DNA of 64,000 nucleotides from Puffinus mauretanicus (GCA_023333565.1 JAJKFH010003653.1:1-64000), one strand, 5' to 3'. Shown: positions 24,042 to 35,615, counted from the first letter of the stretch. The notes: generated by a model from the letters alone, not told the origin. Made by a program: numbers and translations.

Positions 24042-27000
24042 CTGAGATATAAAGAGAGTCAGTGAGAAGCAAGAAAGCATTCTTGGAGCAGCCTGGTTAC
24101 AGCAGCAGGATTCATTCCCTGCATTTATATGGGTCACTCCAGTGCAAGACAGTGAAATAAAAAGCTAATCCATCAGAAATAGGTCACTTTGGAAAGCATC
24201 CAGAGTCTTGCCAGCAGCTGGGGGTGGCTCTCCTTTACTTATTCCCTTGCATTAGAGGGCTCTTACTGCACATGAACAGCTGTTTCTGCTTCCAGTAGAG
24301 CTGTTTGCTCTTCCCTTCCTTCCCCCCACTGAAGCGGAGAGGTTATCTGATCCCGTTCTTGGGGCGGTCTCTGCCCCTTCGTCCCCCCATGGTTGCAGCC
24401 AGCCTTTCCAGCCATCAAGCTAAGACCAGCCGATCCAAAAAGGACTCCAAATACAAGGCGGCAGCACAGTCTGCAGCAGTCCTTGTTGATTTAATCAGGG
24501 TGGCTCAGTCCTTTTAGCTATCCCCTTCGCCTGTCAAGATTCATTAAAGGCAAATCAAGATGCCAGAACTGCTCAAAAGCCCCAGCCAGGCGTATGCAAG
24601 TTCATGTCCTAACTAGTAAGTGTATCCTAACAATTTCCAGTGTGTCAGAGCTTCGCGCTGAACTTGGCATGCTATCAAGCACAAGAGGCAGCTTTCATCT
24701 TACGGGTGTTACTCCAGTGATTTTAATGCTGCCTGCTCAGTCCTGGCACACCCACCGGTACCTCCAAAGCTTTGTTCATTTAGAGTGAAGCTGAATCACT
24801 TGCCCGATTACTTAACATGCAGGAGGCTGAAACAACCCCAAGACCATAAAATAAACTATCTGGACACCAGCTTATAATTTGAGTTTAACTGAGCTCAAAG
24901 ATCCCAGGAAGATTAAGTTCACATCTTCCACCAGAAGCTCTTCCCATCTCTCATCCTGCTTTCATGTTTCTCTAGCAATTACCCACCGTCCTGTGAGTCC
25001 CAGCTAGCCAGCCTGCTCACCCGGTGCTCGAAGCAAGGCTAAAGCTTGAAAGAGCCAAAGCTTGGGACACGAATGGATAAATTATATCACTAGAAGCCAG
25101 TCTGACTGGGCTTCTCAGCCCTGTGAGGCTGTCCTAGTTCAAGAGAGGCACCACCAAAATTCAAAACTTTATCAGAGGGGCCAAAACCCCTGCTTGGTTG
25201 ACATGGCCCCGAGCAGACAGTTCCGGGGACACCAGAGCATTGCAGCTTCAGTGAGCCTCAGCAGCCGTAAAACTGCTCCTGCACAGGTTTGGTTTCGAAG
25301 AAACAATACATGAAAGTGAAGGACTGCAGTATGCAACTCTTCGCACGTCGCAGACCTCTTGGTGACCAAGCTAAGAGGCCACACCAGCGAGCTTCTGCTG
25401 CCCCAGGGTGTCCTCGCGAACAGAAGATAACTTAGTACAAATCGATGAATGTTTTTAAACTTGGAGGTTGTTAGATCTCATGATGCAGCTTCTCTGCTGG
25501 TGTTTCCCCTATTTCTCCCTGACATGAGCCACTGCTGCTGAGGCTAGAAATGTGCCCGGGCTCCTTGCCAACCGAATGGTGACAGTCACATGTCAGGCAA
25601 CAGTTAACCATCCGATGGCTATTCACCATCGGAAGTCCTAAGTCCCCAGCAGCACATCTAAGCCAGCCATGAACGCAATTGTTCTCAAAGGGAGAGACAG
25701 TCTGAAAACTGAATTTACTCCTCAAAAGAGGCACCGGGTTATTCCCCCTTATAGAACAAATATCAGGCAGTCGATCCAAGGGAGTTCCTGGTGTACAGCT
25801 GTTGCCAACTGATCAGTCACTGGAGTCACTCACCCGAGGCACGGCTCCAGCGCTACTTGTGGAGTTAAGAGTTTTGTGCTATTAGGCTTAGAGAGACAAG
25901 ATATAGGTCACAAAAGTGTTAGATGCAGAGCTAGGACCAGTGCTTGGAGAAGATCTCATTCCAGATTAAATTCCTAGCCCCAAGAACATCTGCCTAACCC
26001 CTTTCTGGGCACAGCTCAGGACCTGCAGCATTTCAGACCCATAAGCTTCAGGCTTACTGGAGCTCCCCAGGTTTACAGGTCCACCCACGTGAGATGTATT
26101 CAGAAAAGAGGGGGGGAAAATCCAACTGCTTTGGGTGTTTTGTCCCAAATCACCCAAAAAAGCTCCAACCTGCAGAGAACCTTGCTGCTTCCCCGAGGAC
26201 AGCAGGCTTCAGCCTGCCAGTCTCAACCTGAAGCGCATCTCCCCAGCTGCAGCCAGTGGGTTCAGGAATGCGTTTTCCCCAGAGGGTTGGATATTTCGAG
26301 GGTTAGGCAGCTGCTGACCTGCTTCCCAAAACAGCACCTCACGTTACGTGTGGTTCAGATAATTGACTCTGACAGCCAGGCGCGAGCAAACCCTGCCTGC
26401 GTCCTGACCTGCCGCTTCCCACCTCCCACAACAACAAGAGCATGCAATAAATAACTGCCTTTTAGGTTACTTGTTTCAGATTAGTCAGCCCTAAATACAG
26501 GGTCTGCCAGCGCGGTTGGTCAGAATTACAGCCCTCAGTTATTTAGTGTTTGAAGTTGCTAGTGGCAACATCCTTTTCAGCAGCTCCGACACCAAAACGC
26601 TTCAGTTTTGTGGAACTAAACAGTAACAATGGTGGAATATTTGATGCTGCACCGTGCCGGGCTTTTGACAGCGCTGAGCTTCGCTGGCGTCGCACAACCC
26701 AAGGGCAGCGTCCTGACAGTAGCTCTCATCTGTCATCAGTTTAAAGCTTTAGCAGCCAAGATTTAGCACTTCTGCCCTCAACAGATGCAGCAGGAACTCG
26801 AGGAATTTGAAATCAGCTGAGGCTTTCATACAGCGGAATGTCTTTCAAATGTCACCTTTCCATTTTCCAGGCTTAAGTAGAAATATTTCTGAAGCAGCTG
26901 AGGCTTCAAAATGCTAGTGATTAGTTTATTGTGAAAGCCAGTTTGGTTTTAGCTTTGTGAATAGCCTTTTTAATTAGAAGCTAACATGCCCGATTTTACA

Positions 27001-28053
27001 TTTGATGAGTCATTACTGAGGAATGAAGTTGCCTCCCAAACATGAATATGCATCAGCTTATTTGAACTACATTGTTAGTTTAATATTAAACACAGTTATT
27101 ACTTTATGGTTAAACTAACAGGAACTCTTTAACAAGATGAAGACTTGGGCAGACTCTGGAGGATACAGTCAGTGTGACAAGAATCAAAGGACACTGACAT
27201 TTGATCTAGCATTTAAATTAATAACTGCCTCTTCCAACGCACAAGCCCAACATGTCCACCAGCACGAAGCCATTTCGTGGAAACAGCTCCAAGAAGCCAC
27301 TTCGCCTTGGCCACCCACATTTCACAGCTCTTAGGGCACCAAACCAACTCGAAAGGAGGAAGAACACGGGATGGGAGGAAGCAAAGCGGAATCCACGGCA
27401 CGACCTGCAGCAGCTCCAGGGAGCAGGCGTGAATTTTAAACGCGTGTGATTTTTCTGGAGAAGGCTGTTTCCAGGAGGGTCCCTTCCAGCTTTAGGCACT
27501 TCTGCCATGACTGCTGGCAGGACGGGGGCACGCAGCAGCCAGCCCCACCGAGACCTCCAGGACCGGGAAGCGGGCCCAGCCGAGCACCCAGCACCCCCGG
27601 AACGATGGGTGCTGACTCCCCACCGCACCCCCATCCAGCTTTTAAACCCCAACCTCGCTCCGTGCGGGCCGGGAGCTCTGGAAGGCAGCGGCTGCCCGGC
27701 CGGGCTGGCTCGGGGCCCGGCGGGCCGGTTCCCGCCGCCTCAGCAGTTTTATTTTCTCCCTGACCCCCACGGGAGCGGGGCAGAGTCCAACGAGGCGGCG
27801 GAGCGCGGCCTGTACCCCCCACCCCCACCCCGGGGCCCACTGCGGCCTACCCGGGCCTACCCGCCCCGGGCCTCACCTGGACGATGGTGCGGGGCCGCAC
27901 CGAGAGCGTGGGGAAGTTTCCGCGGCCGTGGATGGGCACGGCCTCGCCCAGGATCTGGTCCAGCCGCTGCACCTGCTCCCACGTCAGGACGCTGAAGCGG
28001 CCTCCGCCTTGCTCCGAGGCGCCCGGAGCGGGCCCCGCCGCCGCCACCAGCAT
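23022..28053 (-). CDS. TENT5B: TENT5B (FAM46B) non-canonical poly(A) polymerase, two coding exons
   Basis: The spliced CDS joins 27877-28053 and 23022-24041, giving 398 codons. TENT5 proteins are nucleotidyltransferase-fold enzymes that add adenosines to mRNA 3' ends and can stabilise them. The catalytic signature is intact: Gly79-Ser80 (NGSAASHVL), Asp96 and Asp98 (YKDLDL), and Glu172 in NVELKF, aligned to the TENT5C triad D90/D92/E166 recalled from the literature. [11 protein letters not shown] and the C-terminal PTWLPCN are family hallmarks. It is called TENT5B because it neighbours SLC9A1 as in human and because its exon-1 segment [13 protein letters not shown] matches human TENT5B better than TENT5C. 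The N-terminus is shorter than in human TENT5B (425 residues). Its C-terminal segment resembles TENT5C, which is the main alternative name. Confidence 0.92.
24042..27876 (-). other. TENT5B: TENT5B intron 1
   Basis: A 3,835-bp intron with GTGAGG donor and CAG acceptor. Most of it is unremarkable unique sequence of balanced composition. The promoter-proximal part (about 27,400-27,876) is GC-rich. A strongly AT-rich block at 26,820-27,130 is listed separately. No coding exon or transposon was recognised in it. Confidence 0.85.
26820..27130. promoter_or_regulatory. AT-rich intronic element with nested palindromes
   Basis: About 310 bp of AT-rich DNA about 1 kb inside the intron. It contains a TGAGTCATTAC AP-1-like site, CATGAATATGCATCAG, repeated TTAATTAG/GATTAG-type cores, the perfect palindrome TTTAATATTAAA (27079-27090), and the inverted repeat GTTAGTTTAA (27074-27083) versus TTAAACTAAC (27110-27119). 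The density of homeodomain-like words suggests an intronic enhancer. There is no reading frame. Confidence 0.42.
27877..28053 (-). CDS. TENT5B: TENT5B coding exon 1
   Basis: Encodes residues 1-59. A low-complexity Ala/Gly start leads into [20 protein letters not shown] and GRGNFPTL, the entry to the nucleotidyltransferase fold. The ATG at 28051-28053 has G at -3 and is the first in frame before the conserved segment. The exon ends in CAG with donor GTGAGG (27871-27876), phase 0. It lies inside the CpG-rich promoter block. Confidence 0.9.
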
Positions 28054-28156
28054 CGCCCTCCCTTCAGCCGGAACGCCACCGGAAGAGGAGCCCGAGTCAC
28101 CCGGAAACGGCCCGGAAACCAGCCGGAAGTGCCGGGTTGGGGAGGGAAACAGGAGG

Positions 28157-28163
<7 letters not shown>

Positions 28164-28195
<32 letters not shown>
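28164..28195 (-). repeat. T32 tract in the inferred TENT5B 5'UTR
   Basis: An uninterrupted run of 32 A on the plus strand (T on the coding strand) lies 111-142 bp upstream of the TENT5B ATG, between the inferred start site and the coding region. If transcribed it gives a poly(U) stretch in the 5'UTR. If the start site is nearer the gene, it is a nucleosome-disfavouring promoter element. Its length is likely to vary between individuals. Confidence 0.9.
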
Positions 28196-28198
<3 letters not shown>

Positions 28199-28352
28199 GA
28201 AAAAGCTGTTTCTGAGAGGAAGGCTCCCGCGGGGCGGCGGCGGGGAGGCGCGGTCGGTGCCCAGAGGGGGACGCTGCAACGAACCGGCCCGCGCCACTCC
28301 CCGCCCGCCACCGGCTACGCTGAGCACTGCGCTCGCCCGCGCCCTGCCGCCG

Positions 28353-28361
28353 CTTTATATA
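28353..28361 (-). promoter_or_regulatory. TENT5B: TATA box TATATAAAG of TENT5B
   Basis: The minus strand reads GGCCTATATAAAGCGGCGG. A start about 30 bp downstream would fall near 28325 and give a 5'UTR of about 270 nt. A CCAAT motif lies about 25 bp upstream, a classical arrangement. A TATA box inside a CpG-rich promoter suggests inducible expression (inference). Confidence 0.6.
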
Positions 28362-28381
28362 GGCCCCCGGGCCGCGCCCCC

Positions 28382-28386
28382 ATTGG
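28382..28386 (-). promoter_or_regulatory. TENT5B: CCAAT box upstream of TENT5B
   Basis: Plus-strand ATTGG reads GGCCAATGG on the minus strand, about 25 bp upstream of the TATA box. It is a probable NF-Y site. Confidence 0.5.
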
Positions 28387-28589
28387 CCCGGCCCCACCGC
28401 CAATCCCTGCCCGGCCTCGCCGCCTCTCCGGCGCTCTCATAGGTTGAGGATGAAGGTTGGGGCTGGGCTGGACACCAACCAGAGAAGCGGATAGGGAAAG
28501 AGGAGGGGCGAAGGACGGGGAGGGCGGGACAAGCCGGTGGAGCCCCGCCCCTCCGGCGCGGCCCGCTGCGTGCGGGAATCCCGGCGGTG

Positions 28590-28594
28590 ATTGG
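28590..28594 (-). promoter_or_regulatory. TENT5B: Second CCAAT box (GACCAATCACC)
   Basis: Plus-strand GGTGATTGGTC reads GACCAATCACC on the minus strand, a near-perfect NF-Y consensus, about 230 bp upstream of the TATA box and next to a GC box. Confidence 0.45.
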
Positions 28595-28639
28595 TCGGGA
28601 CGGGGCGCGGGGGGGCGGGGCTGCCCTCGGCCCGCGGTG

Positions 28640-29085
28640 CCCCATTGATGCCACATGGCCTGATGCCCCATTGATGCCCCAGGGCCTGGTGCCCCATGGG
28701 TACACCATGGCCTGGCACCCCACTGATGCCCCATCATCTGATGCCCCATTGATGCCTCAGGGCCTGGTACCCCATGGGTACACCATGGCCTGGCACCCCA
28801 CTGGTGCCCCAAGGTCTGATACCCCATTGATGCCCCACAGCCTGATGCCCCACGGATGCCCCATGATCTGATGCCCCCCATCGATGTCCCATGACCTGGT
28901 ACCCCATGGGTACACCATGGCCTGGCACCCCACTGGTGCCCCAAGGTCTGATACCCCACTGACGCCCTACAGCCTCATGCCCCACTGATGCCCTGTGACC
29001 TGACGCCCCACCAATGCCCCTGGTACCCCATGGATCCACCATGGTCTGATACCACCATGGCCTGGCACCCCACAGCCCAATGCCC
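28640..29085. repeat. Higher-order minisatellite beside the TENT5B promoter
   Basis: A basic word of about 15-16 bp, GATGCCCCANNGCCTG, repeats about 28 times. A longer block reading GGTACCCCATGGGTACACC recurs near 28685, 28763 and 28895, so there is higher-order structure with 78- and 132-bp spacing. Open frames through it on either strand are repeat artefacts. Confidence 0.9.
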
Positions 29086-31324
29086 CCTGGCCTGACCCCC
29101 CTCACCCCAGGGCCCTCTCTCCCCAGCCAGCACCCCAGACACCCACGGCACCCTCCGGCTGCAGGGAGCTCTGGCACCCAGGAGACACGGGGTGAGCCCC
29201 CGGGGTGACGCTGCCCACCGGCTCAGCAGGCTGATACCGGGCGCTCCCAGCCCTGGGGGGGTTCAACCCCAACCCCTAAAACCCAGCGCGTGGCCCCGCT
29301 GTCGGCCGAGCCACCGCCTCCTCCCCGGGCCAGCCGTGTCCCCGGCCGCTGGCCGCCCGTTTCCTTTCATCCCAACAATTCCCATCCCTTTAAAGAGCTC
29401 ATTTCTCCGCGGCATTTCACCCCGCAGACATTTCCAGGAGGCGCCTCCCCGCCCAGCCGGTGCCCGATGCCCCGCGGTCCCGTGGACGGGCACAACTCCA
29501 GGCTCCTGCATCTGCAGCCGCCGCTCCCGTTTCCCCAATTCCTACTCGGAGCTGGGATCCATCCTTCAAAGCCGCGAGCCCTGTTGGGAGATGAGCCACC
29601 CCTGATTTATTTTTACACCCTGGCAGGGGGTTTATTGCAAAAGCACCCCTAAAAAACCCCCAAACCCCCCAACATTTCGTCTCGTGGAGGCTGTCCGTCT
29701 CCGAAGCCGGGGCTCGATGGTGGCAGGTATCCCAGGATTCTGCCGCTGGAAGCTGGAACTGGCTGCGGAAAGAGTAACCGAGAGATGGGGGGGGGTTAGG
29801 GGGAGATGGGGGGTTTAGGAGCACCCACAGCTGGGGTTGGAGGGGATTGAGGTGCCCCGAGCCCGGCTCCCCTCTGAAATCCTCCCCACGCTGTGATGCA
29901 CCGACAGCCTGGGGTGCCCGTGGGGGGCTGGGGTCCCCTCTGCCGGGGTCCCCGTGTGGGGACGCTCCCTCTGCCCTGGTGATTTTGCTCTCTGGCTCCC
30001 GCCGGCATCGTTGTGTGGCTCCGTCGGGATTAAACGCTGCTCCTGGTTACGCCCTGCGAGGCTCCGAGTCGGGGGGTGGGGGGGTGGGAGCCCTGCCGGA
30101 GAGCGATTTTCCAAGGAACTTGATAAAAAATCAGGCAGCCGCCTCCCATTGCAAAACCCCTTTGATCCTGTTGGCAAAAGAGCCGGATCGGGAAGAGTTT
30201 CCCAAGAGGCTGAGAGGGGCCAAATGGCTTTAGGGATCAGGATCCGCCCTGCCAGCCCATCCCGAGGGTCCGGCCGGGGGGATTCGGGTGCGGGAGGAAG
30301 GGCTGGTTGGGTGCTGAGCACCCCACGGCCAGGGCGGTTTGGGGGTCCCCAGCAGGCGGGGGGGCTGGGGCAGGCTGGGGCCGTGGTGCCGATGGGATGA
30401 ACGAGGCTGCAGCTCCTTGGGGACGAGCCGGTGGCCCGGTGATGAGCCGAGAGGGACAGGCGTGCCGAGGGCTCCGGAGAAATCATCGGCCCATTAAAAA
30501 GAGCTGACGCGCTCCGACCGGACTGGCTGAGCCGCTCGTTACCATCCATCACCAAACGATTATCCCAAAGAGCTGCCGGCAGCGAACCCGGCTCCGGGAA
30601 TGGCACCGAGGCCGTTTCCTTCCAGCTCAGCAAGGGCCAGCCAGGGCTTTATTCGTTTGTTTTGCTGACAATTAAGAAATAATCACTGTCTTGGGGTGAA
30701 ACGCGGGCGGATCCTGCCTCAAGGGGGATGGCACGAGGGTCGCAAAGCCCCTTCGGGGGTGTGAGGGTGGGCCAGGGGCTGGGCAGGGGAAGGGGGGGTT
30801 GGCGATGCTGTGACCCCACTTGTGCCATGGATCCGGGGTTGGCAGCATCCCGGGGGACACCGGCTTGGGAATCACCCGGGGGGGAGCTGGGACGTACCCA
30901 GTGGGGAGGAATAGGGCACCCCACTGCCACGGGGGATGGAGAGGGGCAGGGGGAGCCCCCCCATCCCAGCAGAGCCCCCCGGGGTGTTGGGGACCTTTTG
31001 CAGCCCGGTCGTGGGCTGCCCAGTGGGGGAGTTGGGGGGAAAGGACTGGAGGAGCTGGGGGAGCGGGACGGGGGGTGAAAGCCCAAACTGGAGGTGAAGA
31101 GAGACCTCGGGGACTCCCTGACCCGCGTGGGACCGGCTCCGTCCCTCCTGCCATTAAGCAGGGTGTGTGCCAACCCCCTGAGCAAGCAGGAGGGACCAAG
31201 CCCTTCTCCCGGAGCCACCAACGTCACCCAGTGTCGCCCCGGGGGAGCAGCGAGGCTCCCCGTCAGGGCGGGGGCATTCCTCCTGCCCCGCTCCCACGGC
31301 AGCCGCCCTGGCATCGCCACCGTG

Positions 31325-31630
31325 CACATGCCAGCCATGTCCCAGGTTGTCCCTGTGCCCATACTGGCTGTCCCTGTGCCCGTGGCAGCTGTCCCCGTGC
31401 ATGCACCCACTGTCCCGTGCATGCACCGGCCATCTCTGTGTGTGCCCGAGCTGTCCCCATGCAGATGCCACCGTCCCCGTGCATTTGCCTGCCATCCCCA
31501 TGCACACCCGTCACCATCTCCGTGCCCACTGTCCCATGCACACGTGCTGCTGTCCCCACGCCCATGCCACCATCCCCACGCACATGGTGCCATCCCCACG
31601 CGCGTGCCTGCCTCCCCGCGCCCGCTGCGG
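31325..31630. repeat. Degenerate CCCCGTGCATGC-type minisatellite
   Basis: Words of the type TGTCCCCGTGCATGCACC recur with a period near 20-25 bp and considerable divergence. Translations give His/Gly/Asp-rich or Cys/Pro-rich peptides with repeat periodicity, which explains long open frames on both strands here. Confidence 0.75.
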
Positions 31631-33587
31631 GTTTAGGAGTTGGAGCCCTTCTCCTCGGCCGTGTCCGAAGCCTCCCTTGGCAAACACCGCTCCCGGACAC
31701 CTCCCAGTCGCGCACATCCATGTCCAGCCCCGCTCGCTCCCGTACAGCCCATCCCAGAGGTGCCACTGTCCCCAGGGCTGGGCCACCGGTTGCCTCCGTG
31801 GCCCCGAGTGGCCCCAGCAAGGCCAAATTCAGCATCGCAGGCGGCGCGGCTGCATGGCGAGCACCCGTGTTCGCTGCCCGGCACGAGGGGTGTCACGGCT
31901 CTGCTCTCAGCCTGGCGTCCCTGTGTCACCGGTCGGGACCCCCAGACCCCGCCACATCCCCGGTTGCCTCCTGGAATTAATGATAAGTGACGACGCCGGG
32001 ACGCCCTCGCCCTGGAGAGGGCCACCTTGGAGGCCCTGAGATGAAAGGGAGCGCGGGGTGTTATTACTGCGGGTGACACAGAGCTGGGGAATGGCACCCG
32101 TCACCTCCCCCGGCTGCTGCAAAATGCTGCCCGGGGAGCGCGGGGGGGGGACACGGCACCGCCGGGGCATGGGGAGGGGGACACGGCACCGACGTGCCCC
32201 CGGAATGGGGCAGGGACCAAGCTGCCCCCTCGAAGCTGCCTGGGATGTCACCAGCGGGGAGGTGCCCATCCCCTGGTCACCCCGTGGCACGAACAGCGAC
32301 CTGCGTGTCATGGCCTCGGTGGCTTCCCGGTGACACCTGGTGCTGTTTTGCTTGGCCTGACGCTGCTTTTAAAGCCGTGGCAAGGGACGACCCATCTTAA
32401 TGCCACCAATTTGAGCCTGGTAGAGAGCACAGCTGGTCCCTCCGCTTTGGGTTTTCGGGCCCCGGGTGATGCCCGGGCACGGCTGCGGGTGGTGGCAGCT
32501 CGGGCACACCCCGTCCCATCGCCGGCCGCCCCGCTAACGCTCCTCTTGGGAGAGCCGGGGACCCCGCCGGGAGCTCCGCTTTGGGTGGCTGCTGAGCCCG
32601 GGGCCGGTGACACCGGGGGTGACTTCACGGCCCTTCCCGAGGGGTCTCGGTCCTCGCTGCTCCCCCCTGGCCGTTTGCTCCCCCCTGGCCCCTCGCTGCA
32701 AGCCTGGGCTTCGTGTCAGCCCACGCAGGGGGAAACTGAGGCACAGGGAAGCCCAGCCATCCTGGCCGGGGCAGATTCCTGCAGCTGCAGAGGCCGCAGC
32801 TCTTTAATCCCCATGGATGGGGGTTACGGGAGGAGGGATAAACGCCTCGGCACACGCGTGTGCGGGGACAAGGTCATCCCGCTCAGGGTCCCCCTGTTCT
32901 CCCTGTCCTTGGTGCCACCACCACAGCCCCAGGGAGCTTTGGGAGGGAGTGGGGGGAGCTGGAGGGGGGGGATGGGACACGGGGGGGGCCACGCACGGGG
33001 AAACGGCATCGCCGCCAGGACCGCGGGGCCGGGGGCTCGCGCCGGGGCCCATCCACCCCCCCCGGCCTCGGTGCTGCGTGTGCTTTGGCAGTTGCTCAGC
33101 GGTGCCAGCCCATCCCTGGAGGGGTTATTAGTCCTCCCTCATTAAAAAAGTTACTCACCCCTTAAGACAGAAACAAGAATATCCTGGAAATGCCTCGGTT
33201 TGGGGAGTTCTCGCATTAAAGGTATGACTGAAATCAAGAGGGCGGCCGCACGTGACGCTCCCTGGCACGTGGGGTGGGTGAGATCCTCGGGCAGCCCGGG
33301 GCTGCCGCGCGCTCCTGTTTTCCCCTCCGTGCCCGGGATGGGTGGCCATCACCCGGCGTCTGGGCTGCAGCCAGCACCTCTCAGCGCTCCCACCCTTTGG
33401 GCTGGGATGGCAAAACTGCTGCTCTCCTCCAGCGAGGACGGAGCCAAGGTCTGGCTTTGCCCATTCCTGCCAAACCCCTCCTGCTTCGGGGTCCCCCCAC
33501 CGGCACCGCTGCCCTGGGGACGAGCCACCCCGAATCCCACGCGGGGTGCAAGGATGGCACCCACCGAACCGGCACCACGAGCCCCTT

Positions 33588-33680
33588 GGCATCGCCTGCC
33601 CCGTGGGCTCCATGGCATCGCCTGCCCCATGGGCTCCATGGCATCCCCTGCCCCATGGGCTCCATGGCATCCCCTGCCCC
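33588..33680. repeat. 26-bp minisatellite, 3.6 copies
   Basis: Unit GGCATCGCCTGCCCCATGGG plus CTCCAT starts at 33588, 33614, 33640 and 33666. The copies differ at one or two positions, so the expansion is fairly recent. Confidence 0.9.
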
Positions 33681-34750
33681 ACATCCTCGGCCACCTCATC
33701 CTGCCCAGGGACCCCTCGGCAAGGGGGGAACCCCGGGGGTGCGGCGGTTGGGCCAAGTCCCAGCCTGGGGCTACGGGGGACCCTGGGCTTCAGGTATTTT
33801 AAGCACATGAGCAACGCCGGCCATTATGCGCTTGCTGGATGGTGAGGGGCTGAGTCACGGCCTCCTTGAATCAGAGCTTTAATTTGCAGCCATGAAACAC
33901 GCTCCCATTGCAATCGCCCAAAAGCGAGGAGCTCCGGCCGCCCCGGGGCACCCGCGGCCTTGGGGGGGTCCTTGGTGGGGGGTGAAGGTGCAAGCGCTGC
34001 TGAGGCTGGGAGGGTCTTTCCTGGGGGATTTTCGGGTCGGGGTGCAGCCCCTCACCCGGGTACTGCCTTGACCCCCTTCCCTCTCTCCAGCTGCGGGGTG
34101 CTGGTGGGAAGCGGCTCCTCTCCGAGGGCTCGGCTTCAGCCCCGGCTCCTTGGGGGAAACCCAGGGAAAAAATCCCAGGGCTCAAAAGTCCCTGAGCCCC
34201 CTTCCCCTGGGGATGGAGCAAGTAGCCCCCCAAAACCCCACTGTAGTGCAGGCAGGGACCCGGGACGGGCAGGAGCTGCCAGCAGCGGGACGCCTGCCCC
34301 TTCCTCCCCGGCGGGGGCAAAGCACCGGGCTCGGGGGGGGCAGAGCTGCCCGGGATGCCCAGCTGGCACCTCGGGGCTGCGATGGGGTGATTTGAGCTCC
34401 TGCAAAAGGACCTGCCCTTTGCCTTCTGCCCCCCCCAAAGTGAGAAAACCAGCCTCTCCCCTCCCAACACACCCTTGCGCCGGCACAGCCCCGGGGGGGG
34501 ATGCGGGAGTCCAGGCTCTGTGCAGCCTCTGTCTTCGGCAAAGTTGGGAATGGCTTTAAAAGTGCCCCCCCGGCTGGGGCTCCCCGTCTCCCCAAGCCAT
34601 AGTGGGAAGGCGAGGGACAAACCCTCCATCCCAAGAACGATAGGGATGAGGTCTCACAGCCGCCTCATTCATCCGGGACAGCCGGGACTCTGCAGCAGGG
34701 ATAGGAGCCCAAACAGCCGGAAAAAAAACCCCACTAAAAATTAACATTAA

Positions 34751-34756
34751 TTTATT
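34751..34756 (-). terminator. SLC9A1: Distal poly(A) signal AATAAA of SLC9A1
   Basis: The minus strand reads CTAATAAATTAATG followed by a T-rich, G/T-containing stretch (GGGGTTTTTTTTCC). TGTA words lie upstream, as expected for CFIm binding. This is the best candidate for the main SLC9A1 3' end. Confidence 0.55.
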
Positions 34757-35615
34757 AGAATATCCATGATAAAAACCAAGATTCTCTTTACATGTGTTTT
34801 TTTCTTCCTTTTTATACAAGAGAATTTTCATTGCTTTTTTCCTCCTGGTGACAGAGCAGGGCAGGCAGGCAGGCGCAGGCAGCGACGTGGGCTCTCGCCC
34901 TGGCGTGACGAAGCTGCGCGGATGCCGGACCCCCGGGGTCCCGGTTGGGACGTGGAGCGGGTGGGTGCGCGGGATGGGTGCGCACCAAGGCAGCGGGGCA
35001 GAGACGATGCGTGGCAAGGCACGGCGTGGGGAGGGGGAAGCAGCCCGGGCTCCCCGGGGAGGGGGTGACGAGCACCCCGCGGCATGGGGGAGGCACCACC
35101 CATGGCGAAGGGTGGCACACGGGGGACAAGGTGACACGCTCCAGCACGATGAAGGACACCCAGAGCCCCGGGGGAAGGCTGCAAGTCACCCAAACACCCA
35201 GCGCTCCCTCCCAGCCAAGCCTTGGGGAAAGATGGGTCCTTCCAAACTCAGGACCCCCGATATCCCCAGCCGTCCCCCTCCCGCCAACCTCCCGTCCCCA
35301 ACGTGTCCCCATGCTGGACGAGCCGGCCCCCGGCTCTTCCCCAGCTCCTCTCCATTGCAGGGAGAGAAAAATAATGCAAATGCAACCCCCTGCATGCCCC
35401 ATCCCCGTGCCCGGGGAGCCCGGATGCCGTCTTTGGTTAAGGAGCAGCCGCTGCGGCTGCCGCGCTGGCACGGGGCGAGGGGCCGAGGCTGGCAGAGGGT
35501 CCCCGCGGGGATGGGTGACAGGTAGCGGTTCCAGGAGGGACGGAGAGGCCCGGGCTTGCGGGGCCACTCAAAGCGAGGGGGGACCCGGCTCCCCCCCTTG
35601 CATGGCTATAGGATA

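Larger units (their letters stand above)
27490..28640. promoter_or_regulatory. TENT5B: CpG-rich promoter block of TENT5B
   Basis: The stretch around coding exon 1 is very GC-rich with frequent CpG and several GC boxes (for example GGGGCGGGGC near 28613). It brackets the inferred transcription start and first exon, as expected for a CpG-island promoter. Boundaries were judged by eye; no CpG observed/expected ratio was computed. Confidence 0.7.
29086..34729. other. Intergenic region between TENT5B and SLC9A1
   Basis: About 5.6 kb of GC-rich unique sequence with several minisatellites and no gene I can recognise. Minus-strand AATAAA words occur at 29602, 29628 and 30649 without a convincing upstream coding exon. 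The last overlaps the end of a long low-complexity open frame that is rejected as a gene. Both flanking genes read leftward, so this holds the SLC9A1 downstream flank and distal TENT5B upstream flank. Confidence 0.7.

Noticed and set aside
30649..31599. 316-codon minus-strand open frame ending at an AATAAA
   Set aside because: Its N-terminal half translates a degenerate minisatellite and the rest is Pro/Ser-rich filler. The overlap of stop codon and AATAAA looks coincidental and no promoter or similar protein is known to me.
30820..31980. 386-codon plus-strand open frame
   Set aside because: It overlaps the same minisatellite on the opposite strand, so mirrored open frames are expected. No protein family is recognised.
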